NCBI RefSeq assembly: GCF_000258515.1
Contig: NZ_AJLF01000004.1
Coordinates: 1 to 44,537 of the forward strand
DNA length: 44,537 nt
Source: Thermococcus zilligii AN1
Lineage (GTDB): Archaea; Methanobacteriota_B; Thermococci; Thermococcales; Thermococcaceae
Direction of reading: 5' to 3'
Below are positions 8,154-18,200 of the stretch, in pieces. The position numbers and the translations under genes were made by a program. Position 1 is the stretch's first letter; every line of letters begins with the position of its first letter. The notes beneath the pieces are model-generated. The model did no database searches, was not told the DNA's origin, and saw nothing but the letters and a program-made list of their open reading frames with translations.

Positions 8154-10103
8154 TTACAGTACCTCGATGACACTTTTGTACATTAAAAGGGCCGATGTGG
8201 GCGGCACCCCTGGAAGGCTTTTTCCTCTATAAGTCAGTTTTACCTCCTCCCCCGAGCAGTTTATAACGACGAAAACTTCTTCCGTGCCCAGAACCCGCTT
8301 GTAAGCGAACCATCTATCCCCCGCGGCCACAACCCTGAAATCTCCACGGGAGAGGGGAGCAAGGGAACGCCTGAAGTTTATGAGCTTCCTGACTTTCTGG
8401 AGTGTCTCTTCGTCCCACAGCTCTTCCTTCCAGGGCATCGGCGTTCTCCCCGCGCTCATGCCTTCCCCCGAGCCTTTTAGACCGATCTCGTCCCCGTAAA
8501 AGATCGCTGGGATCCCCTTGTAGGTCATCAGGAATGCGAGGGCGCAGAGGTACCTTTTTCTGTCTCCCTTGACAAGGTCTATGAAGCGCTCGGTGTCGTG
8601 GTTGTCGAGGAAGTTGTAGGTGAAGTACTCCGCTGGGCCGTAGTAGGCGCTCAAAAGGTTCAGCTCGTTGAGGAACTCCTCCGCTTTGATCTCCTCAAAC
8701 GCAAAAAACCTCAGGATTGCATCGTAGAGGAGGTAGTTCATGACCCCATGAAAGACGTCGAAGAGCCAGAGCCTTCCGTCGTCCATGACCTCACCAAAGA
8801 GATAAGCCTCCTTCGGAAGCCGCTTTCTAAGATCGCGCCAGAGGCCTGGAGGAACGCCGTGGGCAACGTCCAGGCGCCAGCCGTCGGCGCCCCTCTCAAG
8901 CCAGAACTCCATAACGTCCGCTATGAAATCCACCACCTCAGGGTTCCCGTGGTTTAGCCTCGGCATAAGCCAGACCGAGAAAAAGCTTTCGTAGTTCCAG
9001 TTCAAGCTTTTCAGCGCTTTGTGCTTCTCGATCCAGGGAAGGTCTGAGCCCAGGAGCTCAAGGAACTCCGATGAAACGACCGGAAAGCCCGTCACCCTGT
9101 AAAAGTCTTTGTACTGGCTCTTTTCGCCATTTTTGACAACATCCTGGAAGAACGGGTGGAAAAAGCTCGTGTGGTGGAAGACACCGTCAAGGACGAGCTT
9201 TATGCCCCTCTCCTTGAGGGCCTTCACGAGCTCCTCGAAGGCCTCATCCCCTCCGAGTCTCCTGGCCACATGGTAGTAGTCGATGATATCGTAGCCGTGG
9301 TAGGTCATGGACTCAAAGATGGGGGTTAAGTAGAGGGCGTTGACACCCAGGCCCTTAAGGTGATCCACATGCTCAACGATCCCCTTCAAGTCCCCCCCGT
9401 GGAATAACTCCCCCTCCAGCGGGAGCTTCTTCTCCTGAATTCCGACCGCGAACCTGTCCGGCATTATCTGGTAGAAGACGCTCTCCAACGGCCACGAGGG
9501 GGCTTCAAGCTCATTTGGAACGGCCCTGAACGGGCCGAGCTTTTTCAGGCTTCCTGACGTTGTTTCAACCAGGAAGTAATACTCCAGCTCCACCGGTTCC
9601 TTCCACAGGACCGCCTCATAGTACTCAAAAAGCCCGTCCTCAGCCTTTTTCCACATCCCGGTTTCCTCCCCGTTGACCGCCAGCACCGCCGACCTCACAA
9701 CGCCGCGCTTTCCCCTCAGAATGAAATGAGTCCTCCCAGCAAAGTGGTAGAGGTAGAGCAGGGCGGGAGAGTGGTAGATGTCCTCGTCACCCGCTATCTC
9801 AGCTATACTCACCTCCCTCTCGAACTTGTACGCAGGACGGCGGTAGTTCTCCCTTCTGGGATTCTCAGGGTCGAGCTCGAACCTACCGCCGAGGGAAAAA
9901 GCGTACCTCCAGAGGCCCTCCGGAAGGAGAACCCTCACTGTCCAGCGGTTTCCGCTCCTCTCCATCCTGAAGGAGCCCTCGTTGAACGCGTTGAAGCTTC
10001 CCAGGAGGTAGGCGTACTTCTCGTTGCCTGCGGAAATCGAGAACTCCACCTCGGCAAGCCTCCCGAAGTACGGGTCTTCAACGAATCCGAAAGTTTTATA
10101 CAC
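8154..10103 (-). CDS. GH13 neopullulanase / cyclomaltodextrinase-type amylase
   Basis: Predicted cytoplasmic glycoside hydrolase that degrades imported maltodextrins, cyclodextrins or pullulan fragments. With GTG at 10103 (GGGGTG upstream) it has 649 residues and no signal peptide. The N-terminal beta-sandwich region covers about 1-200. The TIM barrel shows all four GH13 regions: DGVFHH (about 310), GWRLDVAHG with the nucleophile Asp (about 412), FGEVMDD with the acid/base Glu (about 437) and DNHDTERF (about 502). The open frame extends 31 codons upstream into the divergent regulator, but homologous proteins begin near VYKTFGF, so I use the inner start. In related genomes this gene sits between tgr and malE, as here. 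Confidence 0.9.
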   Translation of the reverse strand: MYKTFGFVEDPYFGRLAEVEFSISAGNEKYAYLLGSFNAFNEGSFRMERSGNRWTVRVLLPEGLWRYAFSLGGRFELDPENPRRENYRRPAYKFEREVSIAEIAGDEDIYHSPALLYLYHFAGRTHFILRGKRGVVRSAVLAVNGEETGMWKKAEDGLFEYYEAVLWKEPVELEYYFLVETTSGSLKKLGPFRAVPNELEAPSWPLESVFYQIMPDRFAVGIQEKKLPLEGELFHGGDLKGIVEHVDHLKGLGVNALYLTPIFESMTYHGYDIIDYYHVARRLGGDEAFEELVKALKERGIKLVLDGVFHHTSFFHPFFQDVVKNGEKSQYKDFYRVTGFPVVSSEFLELLGSDLPWIEKHKALKSLNWNYESFFSVWLMPRLNHGNPEVVDFIADVMEFWLERGADGWRLDVAHGVPPGLWRDLRKRLPKEAYLFGEVMDDGRLWLFDVFHGVMNYLLYDAILRFFAFEEIKAEEFLNELNLLSAYYGPAEYFTYNFLDNHDTERFIDLVKGDRKRYLCALAFLMTYKGIPAIFYGDEIGLKGSGEGMSAGRTPMPWKEELWDEETLQKVRKLINFRRSLAPLSRGDFRVVAAGDRWFAYKRVLGTEEVFVVINCSGEEVKLTYRGKSLPGVPPTSALLMYKSVIEVL

Positions 10104-10138
10104 CTTGACCACCCCTGTATCACTGTTGATGAATAAAC
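10091..10138. promoter_or_regulatory. Overlapping divergent promoters of the GH13 gene and tgr
   Basis: The plus-strand TATA (GTTTTATAC, 10092-10100) serves tgr and lies inside the first codons of the GH13 gene. A minus-strand TTTATTCA at about 10131-10138 may serve the GH13 gene. Between them TATCAC at 10118-10123 begins a degenerate TGM (second half ATGAAT, 9 of 12 fixed bases overall). It may allow autoregulation by Tgr, but the second half-site is poor. Confidence 0.4.
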
Positions 10139-10176
10139 CGATGCCAGTGAACTTAAATGTCTTTGGAGGTCTGGCC

Positions 10177-11202
10177 ATGAGGGAGGAGGAGATCATAGAA
10201 AAACTTCAGAGGCTCGGTCTCACCAAGTATGAGAGCCTGGCGTACATAAATCTCCTAAAGCTCGGGCCGAGCAAGGCCACGGACATAACGAAGGAGAGCG
10301 GAATCCCCCACACCCGCGTTTACGATGTCCTAAGCTCACTCCACAGGAAGGGGTTTGTTGACGTCATGCAGGGGACGCCGAGGCTCTACAAGCCTGTCAA
10401 CCCCGAGGTCGTGCTCGAGAGGATAAAGGAGGACATAATCCAGGACATAGAGGACCTTAAAGCCGCTTTCCTCGACCTCTACCGGGAGGCACACGGGGAG
10501 GAGTTGCCGGAGATCTGGACAATCCAGGGCTTCGAGAACACTGTTGAGAGGGCGGAGCACATAATTAGAACCGCCAGGTACGAAGTCCTCATAAACACGC
10601 CCTTCGAGTTCCTGAAGTTCCTCCAGGGCGAGATTAAAAACAGAAAGGACGTGATCTTCGTCATCACGAGCAACTTCGAGGGAGAGATACCCGAATGGCT
10701 CAGGCAGGACAACATCATCCTGGCAAAGAGCGGTGGAGCGCCATGGCTGATGGCAAGCTGGATAATCGGCGACGTCAACTACGCCCTCTTCTTCGGCGCC
10801 CTGCCCAAGGACGGGAGAAGGGAGAAGTTCTACTCCTTCTGGGCCAGGAGCCCGAAGATAACCCAGAACTACATGCACTGGTTCTACACCATCTACTTCG
10901 ACAACAGCGAGGTCATAAAGCCGCTAAACTATGAAGGACTGCCAAAACCGCTCTCTCTCGTCAACATCAGAACCCTCATCACGGTTCTCAAGTTCGTGGA
11001 GCTCCCGAGAAGGGCTGAGATAGTGGGAAGGTACGTCGATACCAAAGAACCCGTAACCCTCGAAGGTGAAATCGTCGACTACGAATACACTCCCCTCACC
11101 GCAAACGTGACTTTCAAGTACAACGGAAACATCCTCAAGGTCGGTGGGCTCGGCAGTTACTTCGAGGACGTTGAGGGCGAGAAGTTCATCCTCCTCGAGT
11201 GA
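10177..11202 (+). CDS. tgr: TrmB-family sugar-sensing regulator (Tgr/TrmBL1)
   Basis: 341-residue transcription factor. The N-terminal TrmB winged helix (about 1-75) reads LGLTKYESLAYINLLKLG followed by ATDITKESGIPHTRVYDVLSSL. A coiled linker and a phospholipase-D-like sugar-binding region follow, then a C-terminal beta domain. Known Tgr/TrmBL1 proteins repress maltodextrin and glycolytic genes and activate gluconeogenic ones through TGM sites, with maltooligosaccharides as effector. The ATG at 10177 has GGAGGT six bases upstream; the open frame 51 codons further upstream runs through the divergent GH13 promoter and is not used. The position beside the GH13 gene and the mal operon is typical for this orthologue group. 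Confidence 0.92.
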   Translation: MREEEIIEKLQRLGLTKYESLAYINLLKLGPSKATDITKESGIPHTRVYDVLSSLHRKGFVDVMQGTPRLYKPVNPEVVLERIKEDIIQDIEDLKAAFLDLYREAHGEELPEIWTIQGFENTVERAEHIIRTARYEVLINTPFEFLKFLQGEIKNRKDVIFVITSNFEGEIPEWLRQDNIILAKSGGAPWLMASWIIGDVNYALFFGALPKDGRREKFYSFWARSPKITQNYMHWFYTIYFDNSEVIKPLNYEGLPKPLSLVNIRTLITVLKFVELPRRAEIVGRYVDTKEPVTLEGEIVDYEYTPLTANVTFKYNGNILKVGGLGSYFEDVEGEKFILLE

Positions 11203-11242
11203 TATTTTTACCCCACTTTATCCACAGCCGGGGGTAAACCAG

Positions 11243-12595
11243 ATGAGGATACTAATGCTGGGGTTTGAGTACCTTCCGGTAAAAGTCGGCGGGCTGGCGG
11301 AAGCCATCACGAGCACAGCGGAAGGCCTTGCCGGGCTAGGCCACGAAGTCGTTGTATTCACGCCGGACCACGGGAGGGGCCTCGGGGAGCCCGTGAAGAG
11401 GTTCAAGGTCATCTCCTTCGGGGAAGAGGTCGAGATAGAGGTAAGAAAGCGAGTGCAGAACGGCGTGACCGTTTACTCCCTCGCGGGTGGCCTTCTGAGC
11501 GGGCCCGACGTCTACGGGCCTGGCTGGGAGGGGCTTTTGAAAAAGACCGTCCTCTTCGGGAAGGCCAGCGCCGGACTTATGAACGGCCTCATCGGGGAGT
11601 TCAAGCCGGATATAGTCCACGCCCACGACTGGCATACCGTCTTTGCGCTCGGCCTCCTGAAGAAGTATTTCGGGATAAGGAGCGTTTTTACTGTCCACAG
11701 GCTCAACAAGGCAAAGGTTCCAGCGGGATACTTCCACGAGGCAAACCTCGGTGAGTTCGCCCCCTACCCGGATATCGACCCGGAGCACACGGCCGCTTAC
11801 ATGGCTGACCTGGTGACAACCGTCAGCAGGGGCTACCTCTGGGAGGAATGGGACTTCTTCGGGCACTTCGAAGGCAAAGCTACTCACGTCTTCAACGGCA
11901 TAGACTGCACCTTCTGGAACGAGGGGCTTCTCGAAAACGCGACTCTGCCAAGGAAAGAGCGCAGAAAGCTCATCTTAGGGCGCTTCGGCCTCCCAGACGG
12001 CAAAGCCTTCATGTTCATAGGCCGCTTCGACAGGGCCCAGAAAGGCGTCGATACCCTCCTGCGAGCTATAGAAGTGCTCTCCAGCGATCCGGGCTTTGGG
12101 GACATGCGCTTCCTCATAATCGGAAAGGGCGACCCCGAGCTTGAGAGGTGGGCGAGGGCAGTGGAAAGCCGCTTCCCGGGCAACGTTCGCGTGATAACAG
12201 AACTCCTTCCCCGGGAGAGGGTTAGGGAGCTCTACGGCTCCGTGGACTTCGTGGTTATCCCGTCCCACTTTGAGCCCTTTGGCCTTGTCCAACTCGAGGC
12301 CATGTGCCTTGGGGCCGTCCCGATAGGAAGCGCCGTTGGGGGGATAAAGGACACGATAATAGACCTCGATGGGGATCCACAAAACGCCACGGGAATACTC
12401 GTGCCGCCGGGGGATGCGTTTGCACTGGCGAAGGCGATGGTAAGGGCGAAGAACCTCGATGAAGGGACGCTCAACCGCCTCAGGGAGAACGGAAAGAGGC
12501 GCGCGAGGGAAGACTTCACGTGGAGGAATTCCTGCGAGAGGTACGTTAAGGCTTATCTCAACGAGATTGACAGGGCCATGCCCTTCCTGCGCTAA
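11243..12595 (+). CDS. glgA: Glycogen synthase (GT5/GT4-like)
   Basis: 450-residue GT-B glycosyltransferase that extends alpha-1,4-glucan from a nucleotide sugar. Near the N-terminus KVGGLAEA (about 14-21) is the nucleotide-sugar-binding K-x-G-G-L motif of glycogen/starch synthases. In the C-terminal domain [15 protein letters not shown] carries the E-x7-E motif. VHAHDWHT is also typical. The ATG at 11243 follows GGGGGT; an open-frame extension upstream overlaps the end of tgr and is rejected. The gene starts 41 bp after tgr and may be co-transcribed. Its last bases overlap the convergent rnp2 stop by 4 bp. Confidence 0.9.
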   Translation: MRILMLGFEYLPVKVGGLAEAITSTAEGLAGLGHEVVVFTPDHGRGLGEPVKRFKVISFGEEVEIEVRKRVQNGVTVYSLAGGLLSGPDVYGPGWEGLLKKTVLFGKASAGLMNGLIGEFKPDIVHAHDWHTVFALGLLKKYFGIRSVFTVHRLNKAKVPAGYFHEANLGEFAPYPDIDPEHTAAYMADLVTTVSRGYLWEEWDFFGHFEGKATHVFNGIDCTFWNEGLLENATLPRKERRKLILGRFGLPDGKAFMFIGRFDRAQKGVDTLLRAIEVLSSDPGFGDMRFLIIGKGDPELERWARAVESRFPGNVRVITELLPRERVRELYGSVDFVVIPSHFEPFGLVQLEAMCLGAVPIGSAVGGIKDTIIDLDGDPQNATGILVPPGDAFALAKAMVRAKNLDEGTLNRLRENGKRRAREDFTWRNSCERYVKAYLNEIDRAMPFLR

Positions 12596-12954
12596 CGCCA
12601 GCCGTAATCAGCCAAAAACTTCCCCTTCACCCTTTTTATCGTCCCCGAAACGCCGAGCGTCCTGAAGATTGCCCGCGAACCGTTCACCTGAGTAACCAGC
12701 GTCAGGGCGAAGCGGAGCTCCTCCACATGCTCCCGGCCAACCCTGACGATGCCGGTCTGGCTCTTCTCGTCGAACTTTATGAACCACGGCTTAGCTTTAG
12801 CGGAGCCGAGGAAACCGAGTGTTGACAGCGAAGCCTCCCAGATGGCCCTCTTTATTTCCTCACCCGTGAAGGCCCTCTCACCGATAACCTGGAAGGCTAT
12901 GTAACGGTACTTATCCCTCAGCGTCGGTGGCAGGTACTTCGGCTTCTCCTTCAT
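12592..12954 (-). CDS. rnp2: RNase P protein component 2 (Pop5)
   Basis: 120-residue archaeal Pop5 homologue, a protein subunit of RNase P that pairs with Rnp3 and supports the catalytic RNA in removing tRNA 5' leaders. Diagnostic stretches are [19 protein letters not shown] at the N-terminus, [26 protein letters not shown] and the C-terminal [17 protein letters not shown]. Length matches the family. I use ATG 12954, with GGGGTG five bases upstream, rather than the GTG two codons earlier. Confidence 0.93.
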   Translation of the reverse strand: MKEKPKYLPPTLRDKYRYIAFQVIGERAFTGEEIKRAIWEASLSTLGFLGSAKAKPWFIKFDEKSQTGIVRVGREHVEELRFALTLVTQVNGSRAIFRTLGVSGTIKRVKGKFLADYGWR

Positions 12955-13027
12955 TTTCACACCCCACGAATCTGGCCACCAACCTTTTTAAGCCATGCCC
13001 CCGGCTGGGTTAGGGGGGTGAGGAGTT

Positions 13028-14104
13028 ATGAAAACGCCCTACTTTTCATTCGCCGTGGGAGAGCTCCCAAAGGGCTGTCAGCTCTGCGTCAGGGGCGAGA
13101 AGCTCGTCCTGTTCACCACCGGCGCCTGCCCGAGGGACTGCTTCTACTGCCCGCTCAGCCCGTGGAGGAGGGGAGACGTGGTTTACGCCAACGAGAGACC
13201 CGTTAAGAGCGCTGAAGACGTTATCGAGGAGGCCATTACCCAGGAGGCAAAAGGGGCAGGTGTCACGGGCGGAGACCCTCTGGCGAGGCTCGACAGAACT
13301 GTGGAATACATAAAACTCCTTAAGGAGCGTTTTGGCAGGGACTTCCACGTCCACCTCTACACCACCGGGGCTTTGGCGACCAAGAAGAACCTCGAAAAGC
13401 TCTACGATGCCGGCTTAGACGAGATACGCTTCCACCCTGACCTGTTCAACCCCAGCTCAAAGCTCTTCAGGGTCGAGATAGAGAACATAAAGAACGCCTT
13501 CGACTTCGACTGGGACGTTGGGGGGGAGATACCCGCAATTCCGGGCCAGTTCGAGAGGATGAAGTGGTACGCCGAGTTCTTGGATGGCCTCGGCGCGAAG
13601 TTCCTCAACGTGAACGAGCTTGAGTACAGCGAGATGACCCTCAAGACGCTTCTGGAGATGGGCTATCAGCCGGTCAGCGACGAGAGCGCCGCGATAAAAG
13701 GCTCCCTTGAAACCGGCCTAAAGCTCCTCGAGTGGGGGGAGGAGAATACTTCCCTGAGCTACCACCTCTGCACCGCGAAGCTCAAGGACGCCGTCCAGCT
13801 CAGGAACAGGCTGAAGAGGATGGCGAAAAAGGTGGCCAGACCCTACATGGAGATAACCGAGGAAGGAACGCTCCGCTTCGGGGTAGCGGAATACGACGAC
13901 CTCGACGAGCTCTACAGCTTTCTCGTGGAGGAGGCAGAGGTTCCGCCCGAGTGGCTTTACATAAACCGCGAGAAGGGAAGAATAGAGATGCCGGAGGAAG
14001 TTGCGGCTGAGCTGGCGGAGGCGATTGAAGGCGACGTTAAGTTCTTCGTCGTAGAAGAATACCCGACCTGGGACAGGCTGGAGGTGGAGAGAACCCCCCT
14101 GTAG
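13028..14104 (+). CDS. Radical SAM protein, Thermococcales family of unknown substrate
   Basis: 358 residues. Cys34-x3-Cys38-x2-Cys41 (CPRDCFYC) is the radical SAM [4Fe-4S] motif, preceded by an extra CxxC (Cys17, Cys20). GVTGGDPL is the glycine-rich SAM-binding strand and VHLYTTGALATK the following TIM-barrel segment. Annotation transfer often calls such proteins PflA-like; the substrate is unknown. GGTGAGGAG precedes the ATG and a TATA-like CTTTTTAAG sits at about 12984-12992. Divergent from rnp2 and ending on the base before the convergent DUF835 gene, so probably a single-gene unit. Confidence 0.85.
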   Translation: MKTPYFSFAVGELPKGCQLCVRGEKLVLFTTGACPRDCFYCPLSPWRRGDVVYANERPVKSAEDVIEEAITQEAKGAGVTGGDPLARLDRTVEYIKLLKERFGRDFHVHLYTTGALATKKNLEKLYDAGLDEIRFHPDLFNPSSKLFRVEIENIKNAFDFDWDVGGEIPAIPGQFERMKWYAEFLDGLGAKFLNVNELEYSEMTLKTLLEMGYQPVSDESAAIKGSLETGLKLLEWGEENTSLSYHLCTAKLKDAVQLRNRLKRMAKKVARPYMEITEEGTLRFGVAEYDDLDELYSFLVEEAEVPPEWLYINREKGRIEMPEEVAAELAEAIEGDVKFFVVEEYPTWDRLEVERTPL

Positions 14105-14848
14105 TTATTCAACCTCGAGCTCCTTGAACTCCCTCCTCAGCAGGGAGAGCTGGTTTTCCTCCAGGGCGGCGGGGCTAACCACCACTACCAACGTCCCCCC
14201 TTTAAGGAGGAAGTAATCCCTCAAGGTCGTCAGGAACTTGAAAACGCTACTGAAGCCGTTTTCCATTATCAGGTATTCGAGGCCATCGATGATTATGACG
14301 GTATCTTCGTCAGCCGTGGAAATCAGGCGATGGAGAATCGCCGGAAGACGGAGCGGGTCCATGGAGTTCTCACCCTCGACTTTGCTGAGCCACAGGTAGG
14401 GGATGCCCCTCTTCTTGAATACCTCCGGCGTCCTCGTCAGGGCCATCACTTTTTTGCCCGCCGACAGCCTGAGGATGGAGTCTATATCCCTGGTACCGGC
14501 CAGATAAGCCCCGCTCTTAAGCTGGGATGTTCCGTTGACTATCTTCGATGGCTCCACGGCAACCCGGGCCCTTCTCATGTAGTCCACAAGGTAATAGGTG
14601 CCCAGCAGAAGGGCAAAGGAGATTATGATGTCGTCAAGGATCTTGGTGAGGGATGTGGGGTAAACGTCGTTCATGACATCGGCCAGAAAACCCAGCCATA
14701 AGAGTAGTGTTACATGGGCGCCCTTCCTGAGAAGGCTCCGGGAAAGGGAAGTCTCAAACAGGGCCCGATACCTGTAGAGGATGAGTAAGGCCAGCGTTAC
14801 TATGCCGAGCTTTAATATTTCGAGGCCCAGCTTGAGGTCCAGCTCCAT
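14105..14848 (-). CDS. DUF835 membrane protein
   Basis: 247 residues. The N-terminal half is membrane-embedded, with hydrophobic segments at about 10-28, 42-62 and 72-92. The C-terminal half (about 105-247) is a DUF835 domain with AYLAGTRDIDSILRL, VMALTRTPEVFKKRGIPYLWLS and TVIIIDGLEYLIMENGF. That last Walker-B-like segment recalls a RecA/KaiC-derived fold without an obvious P-loop. DUF835 proteins are abundant in Thermococcales and of unknown function, possibly signalling. The stop is directly adjacent to the convergent radical SAM gene. Confidence 0.8.
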   Translation of the reverse strand: MELDLKLGLEILKLGIVTLALLILYRYRALFETSLSRSLLRKGAHVTLLLWLGFLADVMNDVYPTSLTKILDDIIISFALLLGTYYLVDYMRRARVAVEPSKIVNGTSQLKSGAYLAGTRDIDSILRLSAGKKVMALTRTPEVFKKRGIPYLWLSKVEGENSMDPLRLPAILHRLISTADEDTVIIIDGLEYLIMENGFSSVFKFLTTLRDYFLLKGGTLVVVVSPAALEENQLSLLRREFKELEVE

Positions 14849-15246
14849 CCTCCCTACCCGGCCTATAATACGCGCACGTCATAAAAGCTTTTCGATGCCG
14901 CGTTGGGCTATATCTGTCTCGGACTGACGTAATTAATTAATAACAATTTAAAGTGGTACTAAATTTACCGGAGCTTCCAAGATAACAGGGAAGCCTACAG
15001 AAGCCGGACTGTGGGAAAAGGGATGCGCCGGAAGAGAGGGGGTCTGTTTTACGCCCGCCCCTGTGTTGGAGCTTCCTTACCTTCGGGACGTTTTTACCCT
15101 TATTTCTGTTAATCATCGCCGCGGCCATCACTCAATCTTTGCGCTCTGGGAGAACTTGCAGTGGCGGGCATTGCCCTGCTGGCGACACTTAATTCCCGGC
15201 GGTAACGGGAGAAGAGAAATAAAAACGCAGTGGACAGAGCTGAAAA
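14849..15246. other. 398-bp intergenic region, possible decayed gene
   Basis: No intact gene found. The left end holds the promoter of the DUF835 gene. An AT-rich stretch follows (14929-14970, with TTTAAAG as a TATA-like element). The plus strand from about 15060 to 15200 encodes hydrophobic peptide in one frame (about 15096-15130: Phe-Leu-Pro-Leu-Phe-Leu-Leu-Ile-Ile-Ala-Ala-Ala). It then appears to continue one base out of frame as Val-Ala-Gly-Ile-Ala-Leu-Leu-Ala to a stop near 15203. This may be a remnant of a membrane protein gene, or chance. Confidence 0.35.
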
Positions 15247-18200
15247 TCAGCCCCCCACCTTCTCAATCCCTATCTTCGCCTCGACCTCGGGCCACTCGAC
15301 TACATAGCCCTTCGCTTCGCCGAAGATAAGCTCCACAGCCCTCGTTTCCCTCATTATGTAATCGAGGTTTTCCTGGAGCAGCTCGCGGTTTTCGTCGGTA
15401 GTTTCTATCGTGACCCGGATGCGGTCGTTGACATCTAAATCAAGGCGCTTTCTCATCTCCTGTATCCTCCTCACGAACTCCCTGGCGATGCCTTCCGCCA
15501 AAAGCTCCCTCGTGAGGGTCTTGTCGATGAACACCTTCCCGCCCTCGAACTCTTCAGCAACGAGGAAGTCCGGTAGCTTCTCCTCAACGGTGAGGTGCTC
15601 CCCCGTGAGGTGGAAGGTCTTTCCATCGATTTCAACGTCCATCTCACCCCTCTCGTAGAGTTCTCTGCCGTGTTCGCCTATCCAGGCCGTGACCTTCTTT
15701 GAGTCGCCCTTGAACTCGGGGCCAACTTTCGCGAAGTTCGGCTTTATTATGAGCTCGCGCTCGACCCTGCCAACGACGACTTCCTTGGCGTTGAGCTGGT
15801 CGCACAGGAGCCTGTTAAGCCTCTCCACGGCCTTCTTGACGGTCTCATCCTCTGTTTCGATGATTATCCTCCTCACAGGGTAGCGGAGCTTTATGTTGAC
15901 CCTCTGCCTCGCCGATGAGCCCGCCTCAACGATTTTCCTTACAACGTCCATCTCACGCTCAAGCTCCCTGTCTATCGCCCTCTCCTCGGCTTTTGGCCAG
16001 TCGAGCATGTGGACGCTCTCAACGCCAAGGAACGGCCTCAGGAGGTTCTGGTATATCTCCTCGGCTATGTAAGGCGTAAACGGCGCCATGAGCCTGAGCA
16101 GAACGTCGAAGACCTTCCAGACGGTGTAGTAGGCCGCCAGCTTGTCCGGGTCGTCGCCTTCGACCCACATGCGCTTCCTGATTAGCCTGACATACCAGCG
16201 GCTCAGGTCCTCAACAACGAAGTCGTAGATCGCCCTCGTAGCCTTCGCCAGCCTGAAGGTCTCTATACCATCCGTGACCTCACCTATGAGGCCGTTGACC
16301 CTGCTGAGTATCCATCTGTCCTCCTCTCTGAACGGAAGCTCCTCAGAAACCTTGGTGGGGTCAAAGCTGTCGAGGCTCATGTAGGTTGCGCTGAGCACGT
16401 ACACGTTCCAGAGTACGTTGAGCATCCTCACGACCTGCTCAAGGCCCTTCCAGCTGAAGCGGAGGTTCTCCCACGGATTCGTTGCCCAGAGCATGTAGAA
16501 CCTGAACGAGTCCCTGCCCCCCTTCTGGACGACTTCCTCGGGCCTTATGATGTTTCCGAGGCTCTTGCTCATCTTGTCGCCCTTCTCGTCCAGGACGTAG
16601 CCGTGCATGGCAACGGCCCTGTAAGGGACGGTGTCGAAGGCTATAACAGAAGCGGCCTGCTGGGAGTAGAACCACTTGGTCACCTGGTCCTCGCCTTCAA
16701 CAATGAAGTCAGCAGGCCAGAGCTTTTCGAAGAGCTCCCCGTTCCTCGGGTAGTCGAGGGAGGCCCAGCTGGCTATTCCGCTGTCGAACCACACGTCCAC
16801 GACGTCCTTGACGCGGCGCATCTCCTTGCCGTTCACCTTTATGATGAACGCATCAACGTAGGGCCTGTGCAAGTCCTCCGGCCCGAGCTTCTCCTCTATG
16901 ATTTTGAGCTTCTCCTCGTAGCTTTCGGGGAGTTCAATGCGCTTGCCGTTGACCTCTATCGCCACGCTCTTCTCTACCAGCTCCTTAAAGCTTCCAACGA
17001 CGTATATCTCGCCGTCCTCGCTTTGCCATATGGGGAGCGGGATCCCCCAGTAGCGCTGCCTGCTTATGACCCAGTCGCCGCTGTTCATGACGCCGTTGTC
17101 GTAGCGAACCTTGACCCAGTCTGGGTACCAGGTCACCTTCTCGTCGTTCTCCCGGATTATTTTGTCCTTGACCCTGCTGACCTTGAGGAACCACTGGTCG
17201 GTTGCCCTGAATATGAGCGGCGTCTTACAGCGCCAGCAGTGGGGGTACTTGTGCTCTATTTCTCCAGCCTTTACGAGGTAGCCCTTCCCGCGAAGGTGCT
17301 CGATTATCTCTCCGTCAGCGTCCTTGACGTAGGTGCCCTTCCAGAGGCCCTCGGTGTATCTTCCCTCGTCGTCAACCGGGCTGTAAACGGGCAAACCGTA
17401 GCGCTTTCCGACCTCGAAGTCCTCCTCACCGTGGCCCGGGGCTGTGTGGACTAAGCCGGTACCGTCCTCAAGGGTTACGTGCTCGCCGAGGATAACCCTG
17501 TGGGTCCACTCGTACCTCTCGCGGAACTCCTTTTGGGCCGGGTATTCCTCCATGAGGACGTGGGTGTATCTAATCCCCTCGAGCTCCTCTCCCCTGAACT
17601 CCTCAACGATTTCGCCCCTGACGCCGACCTCGGAAAGAACGCGCTCGACGAGGGGCTTCGCTATTATCCAGTACTCCTCACCATTTTCGGTCTCGACCTT
17701 AACCTTTGCGTACTCGTACTCGGGGTGAACTGTTACGGCCAGGTTGGCCGGCAACGTCCAGGGCGTGGTTGTCCAGATGAGGAGATACTCGTTGGTTTTT
17801 CCTTCCACCGGGAACTTTACGTAGATGCTCGGGTCCTTCCTTATCTTGTACTCGCCGCGAACCTCGTGTTCAGCGAGGGCCGTTTCACAGCGCGGGCACC
17901 AGTGGAGAACGCGCTTGTCCTTCTCCAAGAGCCCCTTCTCCCAGGCCCGTTTTAGGGTGAACCAGCCCGATTCGATGTACTCGTTCTTTATGGTCATGTA
18001 GGGGTCGTCCCAGTCCATCCATATCCCCAGCTCCCTGAACTGCTCGGTCATGATTTTGAGGTTGTTGAGGGCGAACTCTTTGCACTTCCTTATGAAGTTC
18101 TCCACGCCCACCTCGGTCTCTATGTCCTTCTTGGTCTTCAATCCCAGGGCCTGCTCGACCTTGACCTCTATGGGAAGGCCGTGCATGTCGAAGCCAGGCT

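Noticed and set aside
11199-11204. GTGATA at the end of tgr as a TGM for glgA
   Set aside because: Only one half-site is present; no TATCAC lies at the required distance.
11144-11242. Longer N-terminus for glycogen synthase (and likewise for tgr, DUF2226 and the orphan at 21904)
   Set aside because: The extensions overlap neighbouring genes or their promoters, while a good ribosome binding site or promoter spacing supports the inner start.
15144-15154. CTCTGGGAGAA, identical to 11 bases of the CRISPR repeat
   Set aside because: Only 11 bases match and the flanks (GCG before, CTTGCAG after) do not resemble the rest of the repeat; best explained by chance.
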